From: Agromyces mariniharenae
GTDB taxonomy: Bacteria; Actinomycetota; Actinomycetes; Actinomycetales; Microbacteriaceae
Assembly: GCF_008122505.1 (NCBI RefSeq)
Contig: NZ_VSSB01000001.1
Location: forward strand, 914,891 to 978,890
Direction of reading: 5' to 3'
DNA: 64,000 nucleotides
Shown piece after piece: positions 51,531 through 60,564 of this stretch (position 1 is its first letter; each line of letters starts with the position of its first letter). The notes under the pieces were generated by a model, which had not been told where the DNA came from, made no database searches, and worked only from the letters and a program-made list of their open reading frames with translations. The translations under genes and the position numbers were made by a program.

Positions 51531-52514
51531 TCAGTACTGGCGGTCGGGCAGCGCCTCGATCGCCTGCTCCTGGTTGAACGTCGTCTCCTCGGTGATGATG
51601 CGCGGTTCCACCGAGCCGCCGTCGTTGAGGGTCGTGATGATGTCGACGAGCTGCTTGCCGAGCAGCGGCGAGCACTCCACGATGAAGTTGATCTTGCCGT
51701 CGGCGAGCGCCTGCATGCCGTCCTTCACCGCGTCGACCGTGACGATCTTGATGTCCTCGCCGGGAACGAGACCCGCCGCTTCGATCGCCTCGATGGCGCC
51801 GAGGCCCATGTCGTCGTTGTGCGCGTAGACCAGGTCGATGTCGGGGTTCGACTTGAGCATGGCCTCCATGACCTGCTTGCCGCCGGCGCGGGTGAAGTCG
51901 CCGGTCTGGCTCGCCACGACCTCGAGGTTCGGGTTCTGCCGGATCACGTCGGCGAAGCCCTCGGCCCGGTCGATCGCGGGCGCGGCGCCCGTGGTGCCCT
52001 CGAGCTGGACGATGTTGACGGGCTCGGTGGTGTCCTTGTACTCGTCGAGCACCCAGAGGCCGGCCTTCTTGCCCTCCTCGATGAAGTCGGAGCCGAGGAA
52101 CGAGACGTAGAGCGACGTGTCCTTGCTGTCGACGGCGCGGTCGGTGAGCACCACGGGGATGCCGGCGGCCTTCGCCTCGTTCAGCACCGCGTCCCAGCCG
52201 GTCTCGACGACGGGCGAGAACGCGATGTAGTCGACGCCCTGCTGGATGTAGGACCGGATCGCCTTGATCTGGTTCTCCTGCTTCTGCTGCGCGTCGGAGA
52301 ACTTGAGCTCGATGCCTGCCTCTTCGAACGAGGCCTGGATGTCCTTGGTGTTCGCGGTGCGCCAACCACTCTCGGCGCCGACCTGGGCGAATCCGACGAC
52401 GAGCTCGTCGAGGGGCTTGGGACCTTCGGCCGCTGCGCCCCCGCCGCCGCTCGCGCAGCCGGCCAGCGCGACGAGCATCGCGCCCGCGGCGGCGATTCCG
52501 ATGAGCTTCTTCAT
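51531..52514 (-). CDS. ytfQ: Sugar ABC transporter substrate-binding lipoprotein YtfQ type
   Basis: A 327-residue lipid-anchored binding protein. Lipobox LVALAGC (Cys about residue 20) follows a short signal peptide. The mature part starts VVGFAQVGAESGWRTANTKD, the YtfQ hallmark, with SPVVETGWDAVLNEAKAAGI and HNDDMGLGAIEAIEAAGL. GGAGG precedes the ATG. YtfQ of E. coli binds galactofuranose, while Shewanella relatives serve arabinose uptake; the nearby araDBA genes favour an arabinose-type pentose here. First gene of the operon, behind LacI operators at 52611-52640. Confidence 0.9.
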   Translation of the reverse strand: MKKLIGIAAAGAMLVALAGCASGGGGAAAEGPKPLDELVVGFAQVGAESGWRTANTKDIQASFEEAGIELKFSDAQQKQENQIKAIRSYIQQGVDYIAFSPVVETGWDAVLNEAKAAGIPVVLTDRAVDSKDTSLYVSFLGSDFIEEGKKAGLWVLDEYKDTTEPVNIVQLEGTTGAAPAIDRAEGFADVIRQNPNLEVVASQTGDFTRAGGKQVMEAMLKSNPDIDLVYAHNDDMGLGAIEAIEAAGLVPGEDIKIVTVDAVKDGMQALADGKINFIVECSPLLGKQLVDIITTLNDGGSVEPRIITEETTFNQEQAIEALPDRQY

Positions 52515-52610
52515 CAGCGTGAACCTCCTTGTTCAGTGGTGCCGGCGAAGCCTGCGTTGCTGCGTTCCTGGTGCGCCGGGTCGCCAGTCCATTCTGGCGG
52601 CACTCGCGAT

Positions 52611-52640
52611 GTTAGCGCTCACTTGTGAGCGCTCACAAGT
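52611..52640 (-). promoter_or_regulatory. Two overlapping LacI operators of the ytfQ operon
   Basis: ACTTGTGAGCGCTCACAAGT (52621-52640) is a perfect 20-bp palindrome, and GTTAGCGCTCAC (52611-52622) shares its left half-site; the AGCGCT centres are 14 bp apart. They lie about 100-125 bp upstream of ytfQ. The same AGCGCT core recurs in front of the araDBA operon at 60731-60770. Confidence 0.8.
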
Positions 52641-52847
52641 GTGAATTCGATAACGGATGCATCACGGTGTACTTCTGCCCGCATGATCACGCTCTCTCGC
52701 GCTGATCACGCCGGTTCCATCCCCCGGGGCCAGCCGCGTCGGCGGCGTGTGCTGCGTCGAGCTCCTGCGGAATGTGAGCGCTCAACTTCGCGGATGCCGC
52801 GCGCGCTCGCCGGATCGCCCGACGACGTCACCACGTGGCATCCCGGA

Positions 52848-52916
52848 TTCAGGCGATCGACGCCGAATCAGGCAGATCCCGGGGATCCCCGCCTGAATCC
52901 CGAGCGATCGCCTGAA
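52848..52916. repeat. Nested inverted repeat (TTCAGGCGATCG family)
   Basis: TTCAGGCGATCG (52848-52859) and CGATCGCCTGAA (52905-52916) are perfect 12-bp ends. Inside, AATCAGGC pairs with GCCTGAAT at one mismatch around a GATCCCGGGGATC centre. The nested design is like that of the GGAATCCC elements nearby. Confidence 0.6.
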
Positions 52917-53064
52917 CGGCGGCCCCTCGGCGCGTGGGATGCGGGGCGCGGGAGCGGAGACACGAGCGCGCGCGGCGGGTCGCGTCGCGGCGTCGGGTCG
53001 CGGCGCGCTGCGTCGCGTCGGCGCGCGTCGCGTCGCATCTTGAGCGGAATCCCCGTTGCGCGCG

Positions 53065-53107
53065 GGAATCCCGTTCGTGCGGGATTCCGGCGCACGAACG
53101 GGATTCC
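53065..53107. repeat. Inverted-repeat element, copy 2 (GGAATCCCGTTCG family)
   Basis: GGAATCCCGTTCGTGC (53065-53080) and GCACGAACGGGATTCC (53092-53107) are perfect 16-bp arms around 11 bases. Against copy 1 at 46322 the arms differ by one compensated base pair (T-A for C-G), so the stem is conserved while sequence changes. A partial GGAATCCCC block precedes it at 53046. Confidence 0.75.
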
Positions 53108-53196
53108 AGCGCGCCGCGCCGCCGCTGCCACGGCTGCCGCGGCTGCCGCGTCCGGCGGTTCACGCGGGCGTAACCCGACCGGGGCAGACTCGGCGT

Positions 53197-54147
53197 ATGA
53201 CCGAACCGTTCCACCTCATCGTCGGCGCGGGGCCTGTCGGCCGGGCCCTCGCCCTGCAGCTGGCCGACGCGGGCACGCCCGTGCGCGTCGTCACCCGCTC
53301 TGGCGGCGGACCGGAGCATCCGGGCATCGCACGCCTGGCCGTTGACGCGAGCGATCCCGACCGCCTCGAGGAGGTCGCCCTCGGCGCAGAGGTCGTCTAC
53401 AACTGCGCGAACCCGGGCTCGTACCCGAAGTGGGAGCGCGTGTGGCCACCGCTCTCCGCGTCGATCCTGCATGCCGCCGAGGCATCCGGTGCGGTGCTCG
53501 TGACGATGGGCAACCTCTACGGGTACGGGCCCGTCGACGGCCCGATGCGGCGGGACACGCCCCTGCGCCCGACCGACCACAAGGGCGAGCTCCGCGCGCG
53601 GATGTGGCGCGACGCGCTTGCCGCCCACGAGGCCGGCCGCGTGCGGGCCACCGAGGCGCGTGCCTCCGACTACCTCGGGCCAACTGCGCCCACGTCGAGC
53701 GGCCTGCTGCCGATGTACGCCGACGCCACGCTCGACGGACGCCGCGCGACCGTGTTCGGCGACCCCGACGCACCGCACTCCTGGACCGCCGTCGACGACA
53801 TCGCGTCGACGCTCGCGGTGCTCGGCCGCGACGAGCGGGCGTGGGGCTCGCCGTGGCTCGTGCCCTCGAACCCGCCACGCGGCGTCCGCGAGGTGCTGCG
53901 CGCCCTCGGCGAGCGCGCCGGCACGGGCGAGCCGAGACTGCGACGGATGCCGCGGTGGACCCTCTCGGCGCTCGGACTCGTCGTGCCGATCCTCCGCGAG
54001 GTCACCGGCGTGCTCTACCAATTCGAGCGGCCCTTCGAGATCGACGCCACCGAGACGACCGCGACGTTCGGGATCGAGCCGACCGACTGGGACGCGCTCC
54101 TCGACGCGACCGCGGCGGCGTGGCACCAGCGCGCGGTCGCCGGCTGA
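53197..54147 (+). CDS. NAD-dependent epimerase/dehydratase family protein
   Basis: A 316-residue extended short-chain dehydrogenase-like protein. The Rossmann loop is LIVGAGPVGRALALQLADAG at the N-terminus, which has GxGxxG. Sugar-epimerase-like positions are NCANPGSYPKWERVWPPL and TMGNLYGYGPVDG; the usual YxxxK is not clear, so it may be an NmrA-like or atypical member. CAGACT (53185-53190) six bases before the ATG suggests a leaderless start. Substrate unknown; not evidently part of the pentose system. Confidence 0.82.
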   Translation: MTEPFHLIVGAGPVGRALALQLADAGTPVRVVTRSGGGPEHPGIARLAVDASDPDRLEEVALGAEVVYNCANPGSYPKWERVWPPLSASILHAAEASGAVLVTMGNLYGYGPVDGPMRRDTPLRPTDHKGELRARMWRDALAAHEAGRVRATEARASDYLGPTAPTSSGLLPMYADATLDGRRATVFGDPDAPHSWTAVDDIASTLAVLGRDERAWGSPWLVPSNPPRGVREVLRALGERAGTGEPRLRRMPRWTLSALGLVVPILREVTGVLYQFERPFEIDATETTATFGIEPTDWDALLDATAAAWHQRAVAG

Positions 54148-54207
54148 TGGCGCCGAGTGGGCTGAGGCACAAGACCGCACGGATCGCCGGCGTTTCCGCC
54201 GACACCG

Positions 54208-54786
54208 TCAGCTCTTCGCGGCCTTGGCCGCGGCCTTCGCCGCCTGCTTCGTCGCGCGCACCTTGGCGAGCGACTCGGCGCTCGTGATGTCGGCGACCGA
54301 GGCGAAGCCGCCCTCCGCGCCGTAGTGCGGCCCGGCGGCCTCGCGCCAGCCCGCGGCCTCCACGCCGAGCTGCTTGCCGAGCAGGGCCAGGAAGATGCGC
54401 GCCTTCTGGTCGCCGAACCCCGGCAGCCCCTTGAGCCGGCGCAGCAGCTCGGGCCCGTCGGGGTCGCCCTGCGTCCAGATCGCGGATGCGTCGCCGCCCC
54501 AGTCGTCGACGACCGCCTTCGCGAGCGCCTGCACGCGCCCCGCCATCGAGCCCGGGTAGCGGTGCACCGCCGGCGGCTGCTTGAACACCTCGACGAAGCG
54601 CTCGGGGTCGTAGTCCGCGACCGTCTCGGGATCGATCGAGCCGACGCGCTGCGAGATCTTGAGCGGACCCGCGAACGCCGTCTCCATCGCGACCTGCTGG
54701 TCGAGCAGCATGCCGACGAGCAGGGCGAACGCGTCGGTGCTGAGCAGCTCGTCGGCCGCGGAATCGCCGGTGATGTGCAGTGCCAT
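54208..54786 (-). CDS. HhH-GPD-type base excision DNA repair protein
   Basis: A 192-residue small DNA glycosylase-like protein. The helix-hairpin-helix region is LRRLKGLPGFGDQKARIFLA, and VGMLLDQQVAMETAFAGPLK matches the core of the actinobacterial HhH-GPD family. There is no iron-sulfur Cys cluster. The C-terminus is a Lys/Ala-rich tail (RATKQAAKAAAKAAKS), probably DNA-contacting. GAGGAT lies seven bases before the ATG at 54786. Convergent with the epimerase gene. Confidence 0.87.
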   Translation of the reverse strand: MALHITGDSAADELLSTDAFALLVGMLLDQQVAMETAFAGPLKISQRVGSIDPETVADYDPERFVEVFKQPPAVHRYPGSMAGRVQALAKAVVDDWGGDASAIWTQGDPDGPELLRRLKGLPGFGDQKARIFLALLGKQLGVEAAGWREAAGPHYGAEGGFASVADITSAESLAKVRATKQAAKAAAKAAKS

Positions 54787-54900
54787 GCGTCCTATCCTCG
54801 CACTGGGGGCTCTTCGAGGCATCCGTTGGAATGCGGACAGAATCCGACCGGATGTCGCGACACACTGGTCCCACGAGAACACGCCTGAGGAGGCAACCGC

Positions 54901-55275
54901 ATGGACTGGAAGATCGAACTCATCCACGTGCCCGTGAGCGACGTCGACCGCGCGATCGAGTTCTACGTCGACAAGGTCGGCTTCAACCTCGATCACGACC
55001 AGCGCGTCACTGACGACCTCCGTTTCGTGCAGCTGACCCCGCCCGGGTCCGCATGCTCGATCGCAATCGGCCAGGGCCTCGGCGCCACGCTCGCGCCGGG
55101 ATCGCTCGACGTGATCCAGGTGGTCATCGACGACGCGGATGCCGCGCTCGAGCAGCTGCGGGCGAAGGGCGTCGACGCCGAGGGCGTCGACGAGCAGGCG
55201 TGGGGTCGGTTCGTCACCTTCCGCGATCCCGACGGCAACCGCTGGACGCTGCAGCAGCTCCCCGCCTGGCGCTGA
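54901..55275 (+). CDS. VOC (glyoxalase) family protein
   Basis: A 124-residue vicinal-oxygen-chelate protein: ELIHVPVSDVDRAIEFYVDK at the start (His), DVIQVVIDDADAALEQL in the middle and FVTFRDPDGNRWTLQQLP at the end (Glu position replaced by Gln), typical of uncharacterised glyoxalase-like proteins. GAGGAGG gives a strong ribosome-binding site. Confidence 0.87.
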   Translation: MDWKIELIHVPVSDVDRAIEFYVDKVGFNLDHDQRVTDDLRFVQLTPPGSACSIAIGQGLGATLAPGSLDVIQVVIDDADAALEQLRAKGVDAEGVDEQAWGRFVTFRDPDGNRWTLQQLPAWR

Positions 55276-55315
55276 GCGCGGCGCATTCGGCGACGCGATG
55301 CAGGCGTGACCGGCC

Positions 55316-56521
55316 CTAACGGCGCGGCGCCGCCGTGCTCTCGCGCACGACGAGCTCGGGCACGCGTGCTGTTCGGTCGGGCGCGCTCGGCTCGTCCTGC
55401 AGCACGTCGAGCACCGTCGCCATGATGTCGCGGCCGAGGCCGTCGAAGTCCTGGCGCATGGTCGTGAGCGCCGGCGCGAAGTACGCGGCCTCGGGGATGT
55501 CGTCGAACCCGATGACGCTCACGTCCTCGGGCACGCGCCTGCCGGCGCGGCGGAAGGCCGCGAGCAGCCCGAGCGACATGTGGTCGTTCGCGACGAACAC
55601 GGCGGTGACCGCGGGGTCGACGAGCAGCCGCTCCCCCGCCGCATGCCCCGACGCGGAGAGCCAGTCGCCGACGATGGGCTCGTGCGGCTCGAGGCCGTGC
55701 TCGCGCATCGCGTCGTCGAACCCGCGGCGGCGCTCCGCGGCATCCATCGAGTCGGCCGGCCCCGTGACGTGCCGGATCTCGCGGTGCCCGAGCCCGATGA
55801 GGTGCTCGGTCGCGAGGCGCGCGCCCGTGTACTGGTCGAGCGCGACGCGGTGCAGGCCGGGTTCGTCCTCGGATGCCACGGCGACCACGGGCACGCCGGC
55901 GTCGATGCCGTGCAGCACCTCGACGCCCTCGCGCTCGCCCGAGATGAGCACGATCGCCTCGACCCGCTGGAGCGCGAGCCGGTGCACCGCCTGCGTGAGC
56001 GTGTCGGGGTCGAGCGTGCGCATGCTGGCCTGGCTCACGGTGTAGCCCGCGTCGCGCGCCGCCTCGTTGAATCCGAGCGCCGCGCTCGACGGACCGTAGT
56101 CGGGTCGTCCGGCCAGGATGAGCCCGATCGAGCCCGACCGGCGCTTCGCCATGGCGCGCGCAGCCGGCGACGGCGTGTAGTTCAGCTCGGCGATCGCCTG
56201 TTCGACACGCAGCTTCGTCGACGCCGCGACCCCGCTGAGGTCGTTGAGCACGCGCGAGACGGTCTGGTGCGAGACGCCGGCGCGGCGGGCCACGTCGAAC
56301 ATCGTCGGCACGCCGGCCGGCTCGGCCGCGGCATCCGTCACGGTCGACTCGGTCGCGGCGGCGTCAGGCTCGGCCGCGGCATCCGTTGCGCCCGTGTCAG
56401 ACCCGGCCGGCTCGGCCGCGGCATCCGTCGACACCGCCTCGGGCTCGGCGGGCTCAGGCGCTGCCGGCACGGACGCCCCGCGCGCGGCATCCGCGTCGGT
56501 CGGGGCATCCGCGTCGGCCAT
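55316..56521 (-). CDS. LacI-family regulator of the arabinose operon (AraR-like) with long N-terminal tail
   Basis: A 401-residue LacI/GalR regulator. Residues 1-72 are an Ala/Pro/Glu/Asp-rich tail with repeated DAAAEP units; the HTH follows at about 73-95 ([20 protein letters not shown]), then the sugar domain ([54 protein letters not shown]). It is closely similar to the LacI at 46425. It starts 11 bases after araA stops, making it the last gene of the araD-araB-araA operon. The tail is unusual: in LacI proteins the HTH is almost always at the very N-terminus. A later start inside the tail cannot be excluded, but no ATG/GTG with a good ribosome-binding site stands out. Confidence 0.88.
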   Translation of the reverse strand: MADADAPTDADAARGASVPAAPEPAEPEAVSTDAAAEPAGSDTGATDAAAEPDAAATESTVTDAAAEPAGVPTMFDVARRAGVSHQTVSRVLNDLSGVAASTKLRVEQAIAELNYTPSPAARAMAKRRSGSIGLILAGRPDYGPSSAALGFNEAARDAGYTVSQASMRTLDPDTLTQAVHRLALQRVEAIVLISGEREGVEVLHGIDAGVPVVAVASEDEPGLHRVALDQYTGARLATEHLIGLGHREIRHVTGPADSMDAAERRRGFDDAMREHGLEPHEPIVGDWLSASGHAAGERLLVDPAVTAVFVANDHMSLGLLAAFRRAGRRVPEDVSVIGFDDIPEAAYFAPALTTMRQDFDGLGRDIMATVLDVLQDEPSAPDRTARVPELVVRESTAAPRR

Positions 56522-56532
56522 GCGCTCGCCGC

Positions 56533-58056
56533 TCAGAGGCCCTGCGCCAGACGGTAGTACGCCTGGTTCCAGCGCACCTCGTGCTCGAAACCGCGCTGGG
56601 TGGTGTCCTCGTCGATGACGAGCAGCTCGACCTTGGCCATGTCGGCGAAATCGCGGAACACGTCGATGCCGACCGCGGTCGACATGACGGTGTGGTGCGC
56701 CGCACCGGCGGTGAGCCACGCGGCCGCGGACGTCTGGAAGTCGGGTGCGGGCTTCCAGATCGCGCGGCCCACGGGCAGCTTGGGCAGCGGATGCCGCGGC
56801 TCGACGTTCTCGACGACGTTCGCCGTGAATCGGAACCGGTCGCGCAGGTCGCTCATCGCGACGACGACCGCCGGACCGGGGTCGGCGGTGAAGACCAGGC
56901 GCACCGGGTCCTCCTTGCCGCCGATGCCGAGCGGGTGGATCTCCAGCGATGGCTTGGCGGTCGTGATCGACGGCGCGACCTCGAGCATGTGCGCGCCGAG
57001 GATCAGCTCGTCGCCGGGCGTGAGGTCGTAGGTGTAGTCCTCCATGAGGGTCGCGCCGCCGGGCAGGCCCGCGCCCATCACGTTGGCGATGCGCACGAGC
57101 ACCGCCGTCTTCCAGTCGCCCTCGGCGCCGAAGCCGTAGCCCTCGGCCTGCAGGCGCTGCACCGCGAGGCCGGGCAGCTGGCGCAGCGCGCCGAGGTCCT
57201 CGAAGCTCGTGGTGAACGCGCCGAATCCGCCCTCTTCGAGGAACGAGCGCAGCCCCAGCTCGATCGCCGCGCCGTAGCGCAGGGAGTCGTGCCGGTCGCC
57301 GCCCTTCCGCAGCTCGGGGGCGACGTCGTACTCGTCCTCGTAGAGCGCGACGAGCTGGTCGATCTCGGCGTCGGATGCCGCGTGCACCGCCTCGGCGAGC
57401 TCGTTCACGCCCCACGTGTTCACCTGCACGCCGAAGCGCAGCTCCGCCTCGGTCTTGTCGCCCTCGGTCACGGCGACGAAGCGCATGTTGTCGCCGAACC
57501 GCGCGAGCTTCAGGCTGCGGGATGCCGCGAGGCCGGCCGCCGCGCGCTGCCAGGTCGCGAGCTCGCGCTGCACGCGCGGGTCGGACGCGTGCCCGACGAT
57601 CGTCTTGCGCGGCACGCCGAGGCGCGTCTGGATGTACCCGAACTCGCGGTCGCCGTGCGCGGCCTGGTTGAGGTTCATGAAGTCGAAGTCGATGTCGCCC
57701 CAGGGCAGCTCGACGTTCGCCTGCGTGTGCAGGTGCGCGAGCGGCTTCTGCAGTGCGTCGAGGCCGGCGATCCACATCTTGGCGGGGCTGAAGGTGTGCA
57801 TCCACGCGACGAGGCCGATCACGTTCTCGGCCGCATTCGCCTCGAGCACGACCTTCTTGATCGCCGCCGAGTCGGTGAGCACGGGCAGCCAGACGATCTT
57901 CACGGGCACGTCGGATGCCGCGTCGAGCGTCTCGGCGATGCGCTGCGACTGCTCGGCGACCTGCGCGAGCGTCTCGGGGCCGTAGAGGTGCTGGCTGCCG
58001 GTGAGGAACCAGACCTCGTACGCGTCGAGCGAGGTCTGGAGCGGGGTGCGGGTCAT
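56533..58056 (-). CDS. araA: L-arabinose isomerase
   Basis: A 507-residue enzyme that converts L-arabinose to L-ribulose. The N-terminal [20 protein letters not shown] is diagnostic. Metal and substrate residues lie in [12 protein letters not shown] (Glu), LMEDYTYDL (Glu), [11 protein letters not shown] (His) and [10 protein letters not shown] (His). Full family length. Third enzyme gene of the operon; a 145-bp spacer with a long hairpin separates it from araB. AAAGGA precedes the ATG, just after three tandem copies of a 7-bp AGAAGCA unit. Confidence 0.97.
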   Translation of the reverse strand: MTRTPLQTSLDAYEVWFLTGSQHLYGPETLAQVAEQSQRIAETLDAASDVPVKIVWLPVLTDSAAIKKVVLEANAAENVIGLVAWMHTFSPAKMWIAGLDALQKPLAHLHTQANVELPWGDIDFDFMNLNQAAHGDREFGYIQTRLGVPRKTIVGHASDPRVQRELATWQRAAAGLAASRSLKLARFGDNMRFVAVTEGDKTEAELRFGVQVNTWGVNELAEAVHAASDAEIDQLVALYEDEYDVAPELRKGGDRHDSLRYGAAIELGLRSFLEEGGFGAFTTSFEDLGALRQLPGLAVQRLQAEGYGFGAEGDWKTAVLVRIANVMGAGLPGGATLMEDYTYDLTPGDELILGAHMLEVAPSITTAKPSLEIHPLGIGGKEDPVRLVFTADPGPAVVVAMSDLRDRFRFTANVVENVEPRHPLPKLPVGRAIWKPAPDFQTSAAAWLTAGAAHHTVMSTAVGIDVFRDFADMAKVELLVIDEDTTQRGFEHEVRWNQAYYRLAQGL

Positions 58057-58142
58057 GCGATGTCCTTTGCTTCTTGCTTCTTGCTTCTGCGATGCGTTCA
58101 GGTGGCGTGCCGCGTGGTTGCGGGTTCGCCGGTCGGTTGCTT

Positions 58143-58199
58143 CGAGTGGGCGATCTTGGCGGTCCCTTCGCGGATCATTTCGCCGAGATCGCCCACTCG
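58143..58199 (-). repeat. 19-bp stem hairpin between araB and araA
   Basis: CGAGTGGGCGATCTTGGCG (58143-58161) pairs with 58181-58199 over 19 bp with one G-T wobble, around a 19-base loop. It starts two bases after the araB stop in transcription order. Likely effect: partial termination or mRNA protection within the operon. The stem sequence differs from the GGATGCC family. Confidence 0.7.
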
Positions 58200-58201
58200 G
58201 G

Positions 58202-59812
58202 TCAGATGGCGTGCACGGCGGCGGCCTCGGCCGCGAGGCCGTCGCGGTAGCGGTCGAGGAAGGCGGCGAAGCCGGCGACATCCGATGGGTCGGGCTCGAC
58301 GGTCTCGAACGCGGCATCCGCGAAGACCCGCTGCTCGAGGTACGCGCCGAGGTCGAGCTCGCCGGCCGAGCGCAGGTAGGACGCGAGCACCGCGATGCCC
58401 CAGGCGCCGCCCTCGGAGGCGGTCTCGCCGACCGCGACCGGCGCGTCGAGCGCGCCGGCAAGGAACCGCTGCGCGACGCCGGCCGTGCGGAAGATGCCGC
58501 CGTGCGCGAACATCCGGTCGAGCTCGACGCCCTCGCTCGCGAGCACGCGCATGCCGAGCGCGAGCGTGCCGTACACGCCGTAGAGCTGCGCGCGCATGAA
58601 GTTCGCGAGCGTCAGCCGGCTGTCGGGGGTGCGGACGACCATGGGCCGCCCCTCCTCGAGCCCGGCGATCGGCTCGCCCGCGAGCTGGTTGTAGGCGAGC
58701 ACGCCCCCGGCATCCGCGTCGCCCTCGAGCGCCTCGCGGAAGAGCACCTCGAACACGGCGTCGCTGTCGACGTCGTTGCCGGATGCCGCCGCGAACCGCG
58801 CGAACAGTCCGGCCCAGGCGGCGAGCTCACTCGCGCCGTTGTTGCAGTGCACCATCGCGACCGGATCGCCGGCGGGCGTCGTGACGAGGTCGAGCTCGTG
58901 GTGCGCGTGCGACAGCGCGCGCTCGAGCACGACCATCGCGAAGATGCTCGTGCCCGCGCTGACGTTGCCCGTGCGCGGGGCGACCGAGTTCGTCGCGACC
59001 ATGCCGGTGCCGGCGTCGCCCTCGGGCGGGCACAGCACGACGCCGGGGCGGAGCGCGCCCGAGGGGTCGAGCAGCGCGGCGCCATCGGCGGTGAGCTCTC
59101 CGGCCGGCGCGCCCGCGGGGAGCACCTCGGGCAGGAGCTCGGTCAGGTCAAGGCCGGGGGCGCGGTCGGCGACGAGCGCGTCGAAGACCTCGACGAGGCG
59201 GGCGTCGTAACCGGTCATGGCGGAGTCGATGGGGAACATGCCCGACGCGTCGCCGACGCCGAGCACCTTGCGGCCCGTGAGCTTCCAGTGCACGTAACCG
59301 GCGAGGGTGGTGACGAACGCGACGCGCGGCACGTGCGCTTCCTCGTCGAGGACCGCCTGGTGCAGGTGGGCGATCGACCACCGCAGCGGGATGTTGAGCC
59401 CGAACCGCTCGCTGAGCTCGGCGGCGGCGGGCCCCGTCGACGTGTTGCGCCACGTGCGGAACGGCACGAGCAGCTCATCGTCGGCATCGAATGCGAGGTA
59501 CCCGTGCATCATCGCCGAGACGCCGATCGCGCCGAACGTCTCGGGCTGCGCGTCGTAGTGGCGCCGCACGTCGGCGACGAGATCGGCGTAGGCCGCCTGC
59601 AGCCCCGTCCAGACCGCGTCGAGCGAGTAGGTCCAGCGACGGTCGACGAACTCGTTCTCCCACTCGTGGCTGCCGACGGCGAGCACCTGCGTCGGGTCCT
59701 CGCCGACGAGGCACGCCTTGATGCGGGTCGAGCCGAACTCGATGCCGAGCGACGTGCGTCCGTCGAGGATCGCGGCGCGCGTGGCATCCGTCGTGTTCTG
59801 GGTGTCGCTCAT
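58202..59812 (-). CDS. araB: L-ribulokinase-type FGGY kinase
   Basis: A 536-residue FGGY-family sugar kinase. The phosphate loop is [19 protein letters not shown], the substrate-binding block is [18 protein letters not shown] with RTWRNTSTG, and the C-terminal ATP region has [20 protein letters not shown]. It is closer in type to xylulokinases than to E. coli AraB, as is common for actinobacterial ribulokinases; the araD and araA neighbours assign the substrate L-ribulose. The start overlaps the araD stop by four bases (59809-59812). Confidence 0.9.
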   Translation of the reverse strand: MSDTQNTTDATRAAILDGRTSLGIEFGSTRIKACLVGEDPTQVLAVGSHEWENEFVDRRWTYSLDAVWTGLQAAYADLVADVRRHYDAQPETFGAIGVSAMMHGYLAFDADDELLVPFRTWRNTSTGPAAAELSERFGLNIPLRWSIAHLHQAVLDEEAHVPRVAFVTTLAGYVHWKLTGRKVLGVGDASGMFPIDSAMTGYDARLVEVFDALVADRAPGLDLTELLPEVLPAGAPAGELTADGAALLDPSGALRPGVVLCPPEGDAGTGMVATNSVAPRTGNVSAGTSIFAMVVLERALSHAHHELDLVTTPAGDPVAMVHCNNGASELAAWAGLFARFAAASGNDVDSDAVFEVLFREALEGDADAGGVLAYNQLAGEPIAGLEEGRPMVVRTPDSRLTLANFMRAQLYGVYGTLALGMRVLASEGVELDRMFAHGGIFRTAGVAQRFLAGALDAPVAVGETASEGGAWGIAVLASYLRSAGELDLGAYLEQRVFADAAFETVEPDPSDVAGFAAFLDRYRDGLAAEAAAVHAI

Positions 59813-60564
59813 CGGCGTGCGTCCTCACTCTGTCCGGCAGTGCTCTCTCGACGGGCATCCCCCGTCTGCCCGTACACGTTCTGGTAGCGGTCGTAGAGGC
59901 GGTCGATCGCGTCCCGCGGGATGGGGACCAGCGGGCCGGCCTCGCGCGCGAAGTGCACGCTGCGGGCGACGTCCTCGACCATGACCGCGGCCTTCACCGC
60001 GTCCTTCGCGCTCGACCCGATCGTGAAGGGGCCGTGGTTCCGCATGAGCACGGCGCGCGACCGGTGACCGCGGAGGGTCTCGACGATGCCCCTGCCGATC
60101 GAGTCATCGCCGATGATCGCGAACGGACCCACCGGGATCGGCCCGCCGAACTCGTCGGCCATGGCCGTGATCACGCACGGGATCTCCTCGCCACGCGCGG
60201 CCCACGCGACCGCGAACGTCGAGTGCGTGTGCACCACGCCGCCGACCTCGGGCATGTTGCGGTACACGTAGGCGTGCGCGGCGGTGTCGCTCGACGGCGC
60301 GCGCTCGGAGCCCGAGGTGCCCGGGACCACGTTGCCGTCGAGGTCGCAGAGGATCATGTTCTCGGCCGCGAGGTCGTCGTAGCTCACGCCCGACGGCTTG
60401 ATCACGAACAGGTCGGCGCCCGGGACGCGGCCCGAGACGTTGCCGCCCGTCCAGACGACGAGCCCGTAGCGCGTGAGCTCGGCGTGCAGACGGGCGACGT
60501 CCTCGCGCACCTGCGCGATCGCTGCCTCGACCTCGGGCGAGAGGGCGGATGCCGCGGGGCTCAC
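59809..60564 (-). CDS. araD: L-ribulose-5-phosphate 4-epimerase
   Basis: A 251-residue class II aldolase-fold epimerase giving D-xylulose-5-phosphate. Signatures: TGGNVSGRVPGADLFVIKPS (phosphate binding), HTHSTFAVAWA (zinc His pair) and RNHGPFTIGSSAKDAV (third zinc His). The GTG start at 60564 overlaps the stop of a 48-codon ORF (GTGA, 60561-60564), so its translation depends on that ORF. The C-terminus ends in a charged, poorly conserved tail. Confidence 0.94.
   Translation of the reverse strand: MSPAASALSPEVEAAIAQVREDVARLHAELTRYGLVVWTGGNVSGRVPGADLFVIKPSGVSYDDLAAENMILCDLDGNVVPGTSGSERAPSSDTAAHAYVYRNMPEVGGVVHTHSTFAVAWAARGEEIPCVITAMADEFGGPIPVGPFAIIGDDSIGRGIVETLRGHRSRAVLMRNHGPFTIGSSAKDAVKAAVMVEDVARSVHFAREAGPLVPIPRDAIDRLYDRYQNVYGQTGDARRESTAGQSEDARR

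Larger units (their letters stand above)
52641..53196. other. Gene-free 556-bp repeat-rich spacer
   Basis: Between the ytfQ operators and the epimerase gene I see no coding sequence. It holds a nested inverted repeat (52848-52916), a GCGTCGCG-type low-complexity stretch (about 52977-53040), a GGAATCCC-family element (53065-53107), a short CTGCCGCGG repeat, and the leaderless promoter of the epimerase gene. Confidence 0.6.

Noticed and set aside
52977..53040. GCGTCGCG-rich stretch as a functional repeat array
   Set aside because: Units are irregular and could be simple compositional drift in GC-rich spacer; not distinguishable from low complexity by eye.
46322..53107. Ends of an insertion sequence or composite transposon
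   Set aside because: Each repeat is a local hairpin, the DNA between is the transporter operon with normal composition, and there is no transposase or target duplication.
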